Notes under the pieces: generated by a model | What the model saw: the letters and a program-made list of their open reading frames with translations, nothing else | Told to the model about the DNA's origin: nothing | Databases searched by the model: none | Translations under genes and position numbers: made by a program | In this document: one piece after another, positions 44,473 to 52,592 of the stretch | Position numbering within the stretch: position 1 is the stretch's first letter | Layout: every line of letters starts with the position of its first letter | DNA from: SCUD01 sp036824505 | Lineage (GTDB): Bacteria; Pseudomonadota; Gammaproteobacteria; Steroidobacterales; Steroidobacteraceae | DNA length: 64,000 nucleotides | Assembly (NCBI GenBank): GCA_036824505.1 | Contig: DAITAA010000007.1 | Location: forward strand, 58,127 to 122,126 | Direction: 5' to 3'

Positions 44473-45885
44473 TCAATAGCCCTTGGGCTTCGGCCACGGC
44501 ATCGTGAATTGATCGGCGCGCCGCACGTAGCGGTAGCGGTAGAAGTGAAACCACAGCGACACGATGATGTAGAAGGCGACCATCGCGCTCAGCTGCGACC
44601 CGTAGCCGAGGAAGATCGCAAAGAACGTGATGACACACAGGACGAACAGCAGGAAGGCCGGCAACGGATGAAACGGATGTGTGTAACCGCGGCGGATGCT
44701 TCCCAGGGGCCACTTGTTGCGGAACATGACGATGTTGATGCTCATGAACGTGTACTGCAGCACGCCCGAAAGGATCGAGAACGTGATCGCCTGGTTAAGG
44801 TCCGCGATGAACACGAATGCGACCGCAATCGGCATCAGGAACAAGATCGAGCGATACGGTGTGCGGTATTTCGGGTGCACGGCCGAGAACCAGGTCGGAA
44901 GATACCGGTCGCGGCCCAGTGAGAACCAGGCGCGCGCGGCGTCATTGATGCAGCCGTTCGCAGAGGCGACCGCCGACAGCACCGTGCCCCAGAACAGCAG
45001 GAACTTGAGCGTCGGGCTGCCCGTGACCACCGCTGCGTCGTAGAGTGGAAAGAACGTGACGCCGAGGTGCTGCCACGGCAACAGGCTCGCGCAGACGTAC
45101 CACGTGAGGGCCGCCGCGATGAGGAGCGTCATCATGCCCGCCATCGTGCCAAACGGCAGCGACCGCGCCGGCGAACGCACCTCTTCAGCCGCCTGCGTGG
45201 TTCCCTCGATGCCGAGGTAGTACCAGATGCCGAACTGGAAGCCCGCAACGATGCCGATCCAGCCGTAGGGCAGGGCATTCGCCGGCGTCACCATTTCGCC
45301 GAGCTTGAGCACCACACCCTGGCTCCAGGGCTGAACCGAGAAAAACAGCACGATGATCGAAATGAATGCGAGCGCCGTGATGATGAAATTCACGTTCAGC
45401 GTCATCAGCACGCCGCGGTAGTTGAGCCACACCAGGACCACGATGCAGAGCATCAGGAACGGATTGTGGGTTAGTCCCGTCGCACCGCTTTCGGTCGCGA
45501 CCTGGGTAATGAGGTCGCCCGCCAGAATGGCGTCCGAGACCTCGAGCATCGTGTAGGCGAACACCAGGTAAAGCGCGACGTTGAAGGCCATCAGCGGCCC
45601 GACGATGTGCTTCGCCTGGGCGTACTGGCCTCCGGCCGCGGCAACCGTCGAAGTCACCTCGGAGTCGATCATGGCGACGCAGGTGTAGAGCAGCCCCACC
45701 AGCCACAGAACGATGAGCGCCGCCAACGTTCCGCCCTTGTCGGCCGAGAAGTTCCAGCCGGTGAACTCGCCGACGAGCACGATGCCGACGCCCAGCGCCC
45801 AGACGTGCGCCGGACCCAGCACCCGCAGCAGCGAAACCTTTTGCGTCTGCCCGCCTGGAGCGATGGCCGGATTGACGGTGTTCAT
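44473..45885 (-). CDS. APC-family amino-acid/amine permease
   Basis: 470 residues, about twelve membrane helices. GPAHVWALGVGIVLVGEFTGWNF at the first helix carries the unwound glycine motif of APC transporters and is closest in feel to ethanolamine-type permeases. NINDAARAWFSLGRD-like loop (GCINDAARAWFSLGRDRYLP) is another APC stretch. Beside the methylamine operon, a methylated-amine or amino-acid substrate is plausible but unproven. It is last of a four-gene unit with three small membrane proteins and is followed by a terminator. Confidence 0.87.
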   Translation of the reverse strand: MNTVNPAIAPGGQTQKVSLLRVLGPAHVWALGVGIVLVGEFTGWNFSADKGGTLAALIVLWLVGLLYTCVAMIDSEVTSTVAAAGGQYAQAKHIVGPLMAFNVALYLVFAYTMLEVSDAILAGDLITQVATESGATGLTHNPFLMLCIVVLVWLNYRGVLMTLNVNFIITALAFISIIVLFFSVQPWSQGVVLKLGEMVTPANALPYGWIGIVAGFQFGIWYYLGIEGTTQAAEEVRSPARSLPFGTMAGMMTLLIAAALTWYVCASLLPWQHLGVTFFPLYDAAVVTGSPTLKFLLFWGTVLSAVASANGCINDAARAWFSLGRDRYLPTWFSAVHPKYRTPYRSILFLMPIAVAFVFIADLNQAITFSILSGVLQYTFMSINIVMFRNKWPLGSIRRGYTHPFHPLPAFLLFVLCVITFFAIFLGYGSQLSAMVAFYIIVSLWFHFYRYRYVRRADQFTMPWPKPKGY

Positions 45886-45903
45886 TGGCTCGGCTCTCCC
45901 CGG

Positions 45904-46071
45904 TCAGATATTGTGTTTTTCGGAAATCGCTTCGATCTCGCCTTCGCGCGAAGAGGTGAGCTGCTGTTCCGTGTACTTGGCGTCGGTCTTTATCCAGTCG
46001 AAGATCATCCACAGAACGAGAAGCGCCGAGAGGCCCCAGCAACCGTATGAAATGAGATTCCAGACTGGCAT
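45904..46071 (-). CDS. 55-residue single-pass membrane protein
   Basis: A complete frame of 55 codons, ATG at 46071 to TGA at 45904, 18 bases before the permease gene. It starts MPVWNLISYGCWGLS, forms one membrane helix (about 5-25, ending in VLWMIFDW), then a charged cytoplasmic tail rich in Glu and Lys ending EAISEKHNI. Translated directly here because it is short. Position between two other membrane genes and the permease, and the coding-like sequence, support a real gene, perhaps an accessory subunit. Confidence 0.65.
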   Translation of the reverse strand: MPVWNLISYGCWGLSALLVLWMIFDWIKTDAKYTEQQLTSSREGEIEAISEKHNI

Positions 46072-46083
46072 TGCGCGGTCCCC

Positions 46084-46464
46084 CTACTTGCCGTCGCCGA
46101 ATTTTTCGTCGATGACGTCCCGGTATTCCCTGTCGGAAGCGCGGAACAGGAAGATGAAATACCCGATCAGCACCAGCGCCATCACGCTCAATTCCATCCA
46201 GTCGATCTTGTAGTGGAAGTGATTCTGGATGACGTCATGGGCCTTGCTGACGTCATAGCCAAGTTTCTCCCACTGCACGACCTGAGCGGGGGTCTGCTGC
46301 AATGATTCCCAGGTCGGGTTGTCAATCTTGTCGATTTCCTTGGCGGCGCCCGCGAGTCCGAGCTTGAGCGGCAGCCACAGCGCGAGGAAGATCGCAACCA
46401 GAAGGAACGCGATATCGACGAACTGCATCGCCTTGCTTTGGTTGGGCGGCGTGTACTTGGCCAT
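46084..46464 (-). CDS. Membrane protein of unknown function (126 residues)
   Basis: Start is the ATG at 46464 (MAKYTPPNQSKAMQF), just 2 bases after the stop of the preceding gene; the longer frame upstream is antisense-like. Two membrane segments, VDIAFLLVAIFLALWLPL (about 18-36) and ELSVMALVLIGYFIFLF (about 95-112), enclose a soluble loop with WESLQQTPAQVVQWEKLGYDV. No family recognised. Part of the small-protein/permease operon. Confidence 0.7.
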   Translation of the reverse strand: MAKYTPPNQSKAMQFVDIAFLLVAIFLALWLPLKLGLAGAAKEIDKIDNPTWESLQQTPAQVVQWEKLGYDVSKAHDVIQNHFHYKIDWMELSVMALVLIGYFIFLFRASDREYRDVIDEKFGDGK

Positions 46465-46466
46465 GT

Positions 46467-46763
46467 CTAGACCCCGCTTGCCTTGCGCGCTTTGATCGCG
46501 TCGAGGCCCCGGATATCGAGGCCGTAGATGAATTCCTTGTCCTCGTGGTAATGGCTCAGCATCGCCGCGATGGATGCGGTATTGAAAATGAGCACCGCAG
46601 CCGCGCCAAAGAGCGCGACCAGACGCACGGTCTGATCCGGAATGTGCGGCCAGGCGAGCAAGAGCACGGAGAGCGTCGCAATCCACAGAAAGGCGACGAT
46701 CACCCAGGCCCACAGCCTGTCGCGCCTGTACATGGTCTCGATTCGCTCAGCCAGGTCTGGCAT
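46467..46763 (-). CDS. Membrane protein of unknown function (98 residues)
   Basis: First gene of the operon ending in the permease. Two membrane helices, AWVIVAFLWIATLSVLLLAW (about 19-38) and LVALFGAAAVLIFNTASIAAML (about 48-69), then a charged tail with YHEDKEFIYGLDIRGLDAIKARK. No family recognised. The tight spacing of the three small genes (2, 12 and 18 bases) suggests a membrane complex. Confidence 0.7.
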   Translation of the reverse strand: MPDLAERIETMYRRDRLWAWVIVAFLWIATLSVLLLAWPHIPDQTVRLVALFGAAAVLIFNTASIAAMLSHYHEDKEFIYGLDIRGLDAIKARKASGV

Positions 46764-47071
46764 GGCGTTCCCCCCCTGAACTTCCCGACGCGCTGTCGGC
46801 GGTCCGGTGGCGCACTGCGCAACCGTCTGCCGACGGGTCCTTAGCTGTAACTTGACGCGCGGTGACTCTGATTTATTGGGCTATCAAACATCCCGCTCGA
46901 TTGAAAGTCAAGGCAGCTCCGGTAACCGCCAGGTGGGTGAGCCCCGCAGGCAGGCCTCGCCCGTTGCAGTTGCAGGGCTGGGGGAGGTGAGAATCAGTTC
47001 GATCCTGAATTCCGCAAATCATTGATCCGCAAACACGGCGCAGCCAGCGATGGCGAAATCCGGGATAAACT
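46764..47071. promoter_or_regulatory. Divergent intergenic region upstream of fhs
   Basis: 308 bases without a gene. TTGACG (46852-46857) with TATTGG 16 bases later (46874-46879) is a possible promoter toward fhs, leaving a leader of about 185 bases. The leader has GC-rich stretches around 46918-46985, including an AGCCC/GGGCT pairing, that could form an RNA structure. It does not match the ZTP-riboswitch core as I know it. Nothing else is recognised. Confidence 0.4.
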
Positions 47072-48706
47072 ATGCCCATGAAAACCATCAATGAAGTCGC
47101 ACGATCGCTCGGCATCGAGCCGGCCGATCTGGAACCCTACGGACTCTACAAGGCCAAGCTGTCCCTGAAAGCGTTCCGGGACCGCCCCCGACGCGGGAAA
47201 CTCGTGCTTGTCTCGGCCATCACGCCGACGCCGGCCGGCGAAGGCAAGACCACGACGTCCATCGGCCTGGTGCAGGGGCTGGCAAAGATCGGCGTGAAGA
47301 GCGCCGCGGCCCTGCGCGAACCAAGCCTGGGCCCGGTCTTCGGCATGAAGGGAGGCGGAGCAGGTGGCGGCGCCTCGGAAGTCCTGCCGATGATGGACAT
47401 CAACATGCACTTCAACGGCGATTTCCACGCCGTGTCGAGCGCGCACAACCTGCTGGCCGCACTGGTGGACAACTGCCTGCACAACGGCAGCGTCCCCAGG
47501 CTCGACCCGCGGCATGTGACCTGGAAACGCGTCATGGACATGAATGATCGCGCCCTACGCGACATCGTCATCGGCCTCGGTGGCCGCAGCGAAGGCATTC
47601 CGCGCGAGACCGGGTTCGATATCACGGCGGCGAGCGAGGTGATGGCCGTGCTCTGCCTTGCGGACGGCATCCCGGACCTCAAGGCGCGTCTCGGCCGGAT
47701 CGTCGTAGGCTACGGCAAGGACGGCACGCCCGTCACGGCACAGGATGTCAAGGCCGTGGGCGCCATGGCGGCGCTGCTCGCCCAGGCAATCAAGCCGAAC
47801 CTCGTGCAGACGACCGAAGGCGTGCCGGCCTTCGTTCACGGCGGACCGTTTGCAAACATTGCGCACGGCACCAACAGCATCACCGCCACGAAAGCCGCGC
47901 TCTCGTATGCCGATATCGTCGTGACCGAGGCGGGTTTCGCCTTTGAGCTCGGCGCGGAGAAGTTTTTTGACATCAACTGCCGCTACGGGGGCTTTGCGCC
48001 TGCCTGCACCGTGCTGGTCGCGACGATCCGGGCCCTGAAGATGCACGGCGGCAAGCCGCTGGCCGAAATCAGCCGGCCCGATGTGGGCGCCATGGTCAGC
48101 GGCCTGTCGAACATGGAAAAGCACATCGAGAACATCCGCAAGTTCGGCCAGCCCTGCGTCATCGCGATCAACCACTTCCCGACCGACTCGCCGGAAGAGG
48201 TCGCAAGGCTGAAACAGCATTGCAAGACGCTCGGCGTGGAGGCCGTGGAGGCCAAACCCTTCAGCGAAGGCGGCAAGGGTTGCACCGAACTCGCCACCGT
48301 CGTACGCGATTTGGTGGCCGCCAGCGAGCCGCAGTACACGCCGCTTTATGACTGGAACGCCTCGATCGAACAGAAGATCCTGACGGTCGCCCGCGAAATG
48401 TACGGCGCGCATGCGGTGGACTACACGGCCAGGGCGAAGCGCGACCGTGACCAGCTGGAGAAGGCGGGCTTTGGCAAGCTGCCCGTCTGCATCGCCAAGA
48501 CGCAGCAATCGCTGTCGGACAACCCGGCGCTGCTGGGACGTCCGAAGGACTTCCTGGTGACGGTACGCGAGATCCAGCTTGCCGCGGGCGCAGGATTCGT
48601 GATTCCGATCACCGGCGAGATCATGCGCATGCCGGGACTGCCGAAGGAGCCGATGGCGCACCGCTTCGACCTCACCGACGACGGCGAGATCACCTTCAGT
48701 CGCTGA
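47072..48706 (+). CDS. fhs: Formate-tetrahydrofolate ligase
   Basis: 544 residues, the normal length. TPTPAGEGKTTTSIGL is the P-loop, and REPSLGPVFGMKGGGAGGG and PMMDINMHFNGDFHA are invariant family stretches. It interconverts formate and 10-formyl-THF with ATP; in methylotrophs it often runs toward formate. Start is ATG 47072 or the ATG two codons later (MKTINEV). It overlaps the convergent folD gene by 11 bases at the 3' ends. Confidence 0.95.
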   Translation: MPMKTINEVARSLGIEPADLEPYGLYKAKLSLKAFRDRPRRGKLVLVSAITPTPAGEGKTTTSIGLVQGLAKIGVKSAAALREPSLGPVFGMKGGGAGGGASEVLPMMDINMHFNGDFHAVSSAHNLLAALVDNCLHNGSVPRLDPRHVTWKRVMDMNDRALRDIVIGLGGRSEGIPRETGFDITAASEVMAVLCLADGIPDLKARLGRIVVGYGKDGTPVTAQDVKAVGAMAALLAQAIKPNLVQTTEGVPAFVHGGPFANIAHGTNSITATKAALSYADIVVTEAGFAFELGAEKFFDINCRYGGFAPACTVLVATIRALKMHGGKPLAEISRPDVGAMVSGLSNMEKHIENIRKFGQPCVIAINHFPTDSPEEVARLKQHCKTLGVEAVEAKPFSEGGKGCTELATVVRDLVAASEPQYTPLYDWNASIEQKILTVAREMYGAHAVDYTARAKRDRDQLEKAGFGKLPVCIAKTQQSLSDNPALLGRPKDFLVTVREIQLAAGAGFVIPITGEIMRMPGLPKEPMAHRFDLTDDGEITFSR

Positions 48707-49634
48707 GGCTGCCTGCGTCGATGTGGTGCTGCGCGCAGGCCGCGGTCACGGTGTTGCGCAGCAGGCAGGCAATCGTCATCGGCCCGACACCACCGGGCAC
48801 CGGCGTGATGGCGCCGGCAACCTGCACTGCCGCGTCGAAGTCGACGTCGCCCACGAGTCGCTGGCGCGGCCCGTCCGCGGACGGCAGACTGACGCGATTG
48901 ATGCCAACGTCGATCACGGTCGCTCCCGGCCGGATCCAGTCACCCTTGATCATCTGCGGCTTGCCGATCGCAGCGACCAGGATATCCGCGCGGCGGCATT
49001 CCTCGGCGAGATCGCGCGTGCGCGAATGGGCGACGGTCACCGTGCAATGTTCGCGCAGCAGCAGCTGCAGCATCGGCTTTCCGACGATGTTCGACCGGCC
49101 GATGATCAGGGCACGCTGACCAGCCAGTTTGCCCACGTGCTCCTTCAACAGCAGCAGGCAACCGAGCGGCGTGCAGGGAATCATCCCGCTGCCGCGGGCT
49201 GCCAACAACCCCGTGTTGATGAGACTGAAGCCGTCAACGTCCTTGTGCGGCGCAATTGCATCGATGACAGCCAGCTCGTCGATCTGGCCCGGCAGGGGGA
49301 GCTGCACCAGGATGCCGTGCACCGCCGAATCGGCATTCAGCCGCGCCACGTGGTCGAGCAGCTCGGCCTGCGTGGTCGAAGACGGAAGTCGCGTCTCAAA
49401 TGAGCGCATGCCGGCCTCAAGGGTCTGGCGGCCCTTGTTGCGGACATAAACTTCGCTGGCTGGATCGTCACCCACCAGTATCACGGCGAGGCCCGGCGTC
49501 ACGCCGTGGCGCCCGGCGAGCACCGCAACCTGACGTGCGACCTGTGCCCGGACGCGCTCCGCCATGGCTCGTCCGTCGATGAGACGCGCCTGGTGCGAGC
49601 TGCCTGGAGCCATGCCGGACCCGGATTCTGGCAT
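48696..49634 (-). CDS. folD: Bifunctional methylene-THF dehydrogenase/cyclohydrolase
   Basis: 312 residues from the ATG at 49634, which has GAGG 8 bases upstream; ATG 49613 (305 residues) is nearly as good. YVRNKGRQTLEAGM holds the catalytic Lys, GILVQLPLPGQID and DVDGFSLIN bind folate, GRSNIVGKPM binds NADP, and TPVPGGVGPMT is the C-terminal hallmark. It converts 5,10-methylene-THF to 10-formyl-THF, which fhs then turns into formate. Divergent from fdhD. Confidence 0.95.
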   Translation of the reverse strand: MPESGSGMAPGSSHQARLIDGRAMAERVRAQVARQVAVLAGRHGVTPGLAVILVGDDPASEVYVRNKGRQTLEAGMRSFETRLPSSTTQAELLDHVARLNADSAVHGILVQLPLPGQIDELAVIDAIAPHKDVDGFSLINTGLLAARGSGMIPCTPLGCLLLLKEHVGKLAGQRALIIGRSNIVGKPMLQLLLREHCTVTVAHSRTRDLAEECRRADILVAAIGKPQMIKGDWIRPGATVIDVGINRVSLPSADGPRQRLVGDVDFDAAVQVAGAITPVPGGVGPMTIACLLRNTVTAACAQHHIDAGSLSD

Positions 49635-49647
49635 CGATACGGCCTCA

Positions 49648-49656
49648 TGCCATACT
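49648..49656 (+). promoter_or_regulatory. Possible extended -10 promoter of the fdhD-fds operon
   Basis: TGCCATACT in the 76-base folD-fdhD gap fits TGnTATAAT with two mismatches and faces fdhD. No -35 element is evident. Confidence 0.25.
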
Positions 49657-49710
49657 GGTGGCCGCGAGGGTACCTGAAACCCCTGCTCATTTGCGACACC
49701 GCGGGCCAAC

Positions 49711-50547
49711 ATGAATGCCAAGCACGACGGCGAGGCCGTCCGTCGAATACAGATTGATGCGATGCGCGGCGGCCAGGTGCAGTCGCACCAGGATGTCGTG
49801 GTCGTCGAGGAGCCGCTCGAAATCCGCCTCGCACGCCTCTCGGAACCCGGGCCGGGGCGCGCGATTTCGATCACGATGCGCACGCCGGGCCATGATGTGG
49901 AGCTCGCGGTCGGCTTCCTGCACGGCGAGGGCCTGATCCGCTCGAAAGCCGACATCGCATCGGCCCGCGTCTGCGGTCCGACCAAAAATATCGTCCGGGT
50001 GGAGCTTGCCGCCGACGTGAAGCTCGACCTCGCGCGCCTTGAGCGGAACTTCTATACGAGTTCCAGTTGCGGGATCTGCGGCAAGGCATCGCTCGAAGCC
50101 GTGGACGCGATGTTGCCGATCCGCACGGTCTCAAGCCCGATAACGGTTTCGGCCGGGCTGCTCGGCACACTGGTTGCGCGGGCGCGCAGCGCGCAAAATG
50201 TGTTCCGGGAAACCGGCGGCCTGCATGGTTCGAGTCTTTTTGATGCGCGCGGCGAGCTGCTGGCGACATACGAAGATGTCGGCCGGCACAACGCGCTCGA
50301 CAAGCTCATCGGCGCCAAGCTGCTGGCGGGGGAATTACCGCTATCGGAGTGCCTGCTGCTGTTGAGCGGACGTGCGAGCTTCGAATTGCTGCAGAAAGCG
50401 GCTGCCGCCGGCCTGCCGGTGGTGGCATCGGTGGGCGCGCCATCGAGCCTCGCGATCGATCTTGCGGAGCGCACCGGCATCCTGCTGGTTGGCTTCCTGC
50501 GCGGCGATTCCTTCAACGTGTATACGCACCGGGAACGGCTGCAATGA
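49711..50547 (+). CDS. fdhD: Formate dehydrogenase accessory sulfurtransferase FdhD
   Basis: 278 residues. FdhD moves sulfur from a cysteine desulfurase to the Mo-bis-MGD cofactor of formate dehydrogenase. The CxxC loop is in SSSCGICGKAS, and EDVGRHNALDKLIG and LLLLSGRASFELLQKAAAAG are family signatures. In many fds operons this gene is called fdsC and lies after fdsA; here it comes first and overlaps fdsG by 4 bases. Confidence 0.94.
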   Translation: MNAKHDGEAVRRIQIDAMRGGQVQSHQDVVVVEEPLEIRLARLSEPGPGRAISITMRTPGHDVELAVGFLHGEGLIRSKADIASARVCGPTKNIVRVELAADVKLDLARLERNFYTSSSCGICGKASLEAVDAMLPIRTVSSPITVSAGLLGTLVARARSAQNVFRETGGLHGSSLFDARGELLATYEDVGRHNALDKLIGAKLLAGELPLSECLLLLSGRASFELLQKAAAAGLPVVASVGAPSSLAIDLAERTGILLVGFLRGDSFNVYTHRERLQ

Positions 50548-51047
50548 AGACGACTGCATCGACGCAGGCGATCGGCCCGGCCCAGAAGGGCGAGGTGCTG
50601 GCGATCGTCGCGCGCCACAAGGACCAGCCGGGCCCGCTGATCGAGATCCTTCATGATGTGCAGCGCGCATTCGGTTACGTGCCCGCGGAGGCCGTGCCGC
50701 TCATTGCCGGGGCGCTCAATCTGTCCCGTGCCGAAGTTCACGGTGTCGTCACCTTCTACCATTATTTCAGCGGAGCGCCGCAGGGCCGGAGCGTGCTGCG
50801 CCTGTGCCGCGCCGAGGCCTGCCAGTCCATGAATGGCCGGGCACTCGAGCGGCATGCGATGAAAAAGCTCGGCATCGGATTCGGGGAGACGACCGCGGAT
50901 GGCGGAGTCACGTTGGAGGCTGTTTACTGCCTCGGGCTCTGCGCGTGTTCGCCCGCGGCAATGATCGATGAGGAAGTGCACGGGCGCGTGACGCCGGAGC
51001 GCCTGGACGAATTGATCCAGGGCGCGGGCGCAGGGGCAGGCAAGTGA
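50544..51047 (+). CDS. fdsG: NAD-dependent formate dehydrogenase gamma subunit (2Fe-2S)
   Basis: 167 residues, NuoE-like thioredoxin-fold 2Fe-2S protein. The cluster cysteines are in CRAEACQSM and CLGLCACSP; GVVTFYHYFSGAPQG is a family stretch. It passes electrons between the FMN and FeS subunits. ATG overlaps the fdhD stop and the gene overlaps fdsB by 4 bases (GTGA). Confidence 0.92.
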   Translation: MKTTASTQAIGPAQKGEVLAIVARHKDQPGPLIEILHDVQRAFGYVPAEAVPLIAGALNLSRAEVHGVVTFYHYFSGAPQGRSVLRLCRAEACQSMNGRALERHAMKKLGIGFGETTADGGVTLEAVYCLGLCACSPAAMIDEEVHGRVTPERLDELIQGAGAGAGK

Positions 51048-52591
51048 CCGTCAACGTCTGGGTCCCGCAGGATGCGGGGGCGCTGGCGCTTGGCGCCGAG
51101 GCGACGGCGCAGAAACTGCTCGCCGCGGCGCAGGCGACCGGCACGTCAATCCGGCTGCGCCGCAACGGATCCCGGGGGCTCTACTGGCTGGAACCGCTCG
51201 TCGAAGTGGAATGCGCGGAGGGCCGGATTGCCTACGGACCCGTGACGGCAAGGGACGTGCCGAGTCTGATCGAGAAAGGGCTGTTGAAGGGTGGCGCGCA
51301 TCCGCTGCGGCTGGGGCCGATCGACCAGCACCCGTGGTTCAAGTCACAGCAGCGGCTGACCTTCGCGCGGGTCGGGCAGATCGATCCGCTCGAATTGAAC
51401 GACTACCTCGCGCAGGGCGGATTCCGCGGCCTGCAGCGCGCGCTCGAGATCGGGGGCACGGCGACTGTCACGGAGGTCGTCGAATCGGGCCTGCGCGGAC
51501 GCGGCGGCGCGGCCTTCCCGACCGGCATCAAGTGGCAGACCGTGCTGAAGCAGCCACCGGGCCAGCGCTACATCGCCTGCAATGCGGACGAGGGCGACTC
51601 GGGGACGTTTTCGGATCGCATGCTGATGGAGGGTGATCCGTTCTCGGTCATCGAAGGCATGATCATCGCGGGCGTCGCGGTCGGGGCGACGCAGGGCTAC
51701 ATCTACCTGCGCGTCGAATATCCGCACGCTCACCGGACCATGGCCGCCGCGATCACTGCGGCGCGCAAGGCCGGATTCCTCGGTGACAGGGTCTGCGGCA
51801 GCAAGCACGCCTTCGACATCGAGCTGCGCCTCGGTGCCGGCGCGTACATCTGCGGCGAAGAGACGTCCATGCTGGAAAGCCTCGAGGGCCGCCGCGGCGA
51901 GATTCGCGTGCGCCCGCCGTTGCCGGCGGAGAAGGGCCTGTTCGGGGCGCCCACGGTGGTCAACAACGTCGTGACGCTCGCCACCGTACCCGTGGTGCTC
52001 GCAGGCGGCGCGGCCCACTATCGCGATTTCGGCCAGGCGAAGTCACGCGGCACCCTGCCGTTGCAGCTGGCCGGAAACGTGCGCCGTGGCGGGCTGATCG
52101 AGCGGGCCTTCGGCCTGACGGTGCGCGAGCTCCTGTACGACTACGGCGGTGGATCCGCGAGCGGGCGGCCGATCCGCGCGGTCCAGATTGGTGGCCCACT
52201 TGGCGCTTACCTGCCGGAATCGCAGTTCGACACGCCGCTCGAGTACGAGGCGCTTTCGGCGATCGGCGCCATGCTCGGGCATGGCGGTGTCGTCGCATTC
52301 GACGACACGGTCGACATGCTGGAAATGGCGAAGTACGCAATGGAGTTCTGCGCGATCGAGTCCTGCGGCAAGTGCACGCCCTGCCGTATCGGGTCGGTCC
52401 GGGGCGCCGAAGCCCTCGGGAATATTTCCCGTGGAATCAATCCGCAAGGCAATCTTGCGCTCGTTACGGAGCTGTGCGATACGATGCTGCAGGCATCGTT
52501 GTGCGGGCTGGGGGGCATGGCGCCCTATCCGGTACTGAGCGCGATGAAGCATTTCCACGAGGACTTCAGGCCGCGGGCGCCTGCAAACTGA
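51044..52591 (+). CDS. fdsB: NAD-dependent formate dehydrogenase beta subunit (FMN, NAD-binding)
   Basis: 515 residues from the GTG overlapping fdsG. After an N-terminal thioredoxin-like region (about 1-110), the NuoF core shows GRGGAAFPTGIKW (FMN/NAD) and YICGEETSMLESLEG, and the C-terminal ESCGKCTPCRIGS provides the 4Fe-4S ligands. It reduces NAD with electrons from formate. Confidence 0.94.
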   Translation: MTVNVWVPQDAGALALGAEATAQKLLAAAQATGTSIRLRRNGSRGLYWLEPLVEVECAEGRIAYGPVTARDVPSLIEKGLLKGGAHPLRLGPIDQHPWFKSQQRLTFARVGQIDPLELNDYLAQGGFRGLQRALEIGGTATVTEVVESGLRGRGGAAFPTGIKWQTVLKQPPGQRYIACNADEGDSGTFSDRMLMEGDPFSVIEGMIIAGVAVGATQGYIYLRVEYPHAHRTMAAAITAARKAGFLGDRVCGSKHAFDIELRLGAGAYICGEETSMLESLEGRRGEIRVRPPLPAEKGLFGAPTVVNNVVTLATVPVVLAGGAAHYRDFGQAKSRGTLPLQLAGNVRRGGLIERAFGLTVRELLYDYGGGSASGRPIRAVQIGGPLGAYLPESQFDTPLEYEALSAIGAMLGHGGVVAFDDTVDMLEMAKYAMEFCAIESCGKCTPCRIGSVRGAEALGNISRGINPQGNLALVTELCDTMLQASLCGLGGMAPYPVLSAMKHFHEDFRPRAPAN

Positions 52592-52592
52592 C

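Noticed and set aside
46860..46985. Possible ZTP riboswitch upstream of fhs
   Set aside because: The stretch has CCGCCAGG and a GGTGAC but lacks the conserved CCGCCTGGG core and the expected spacing, so I do not call it.
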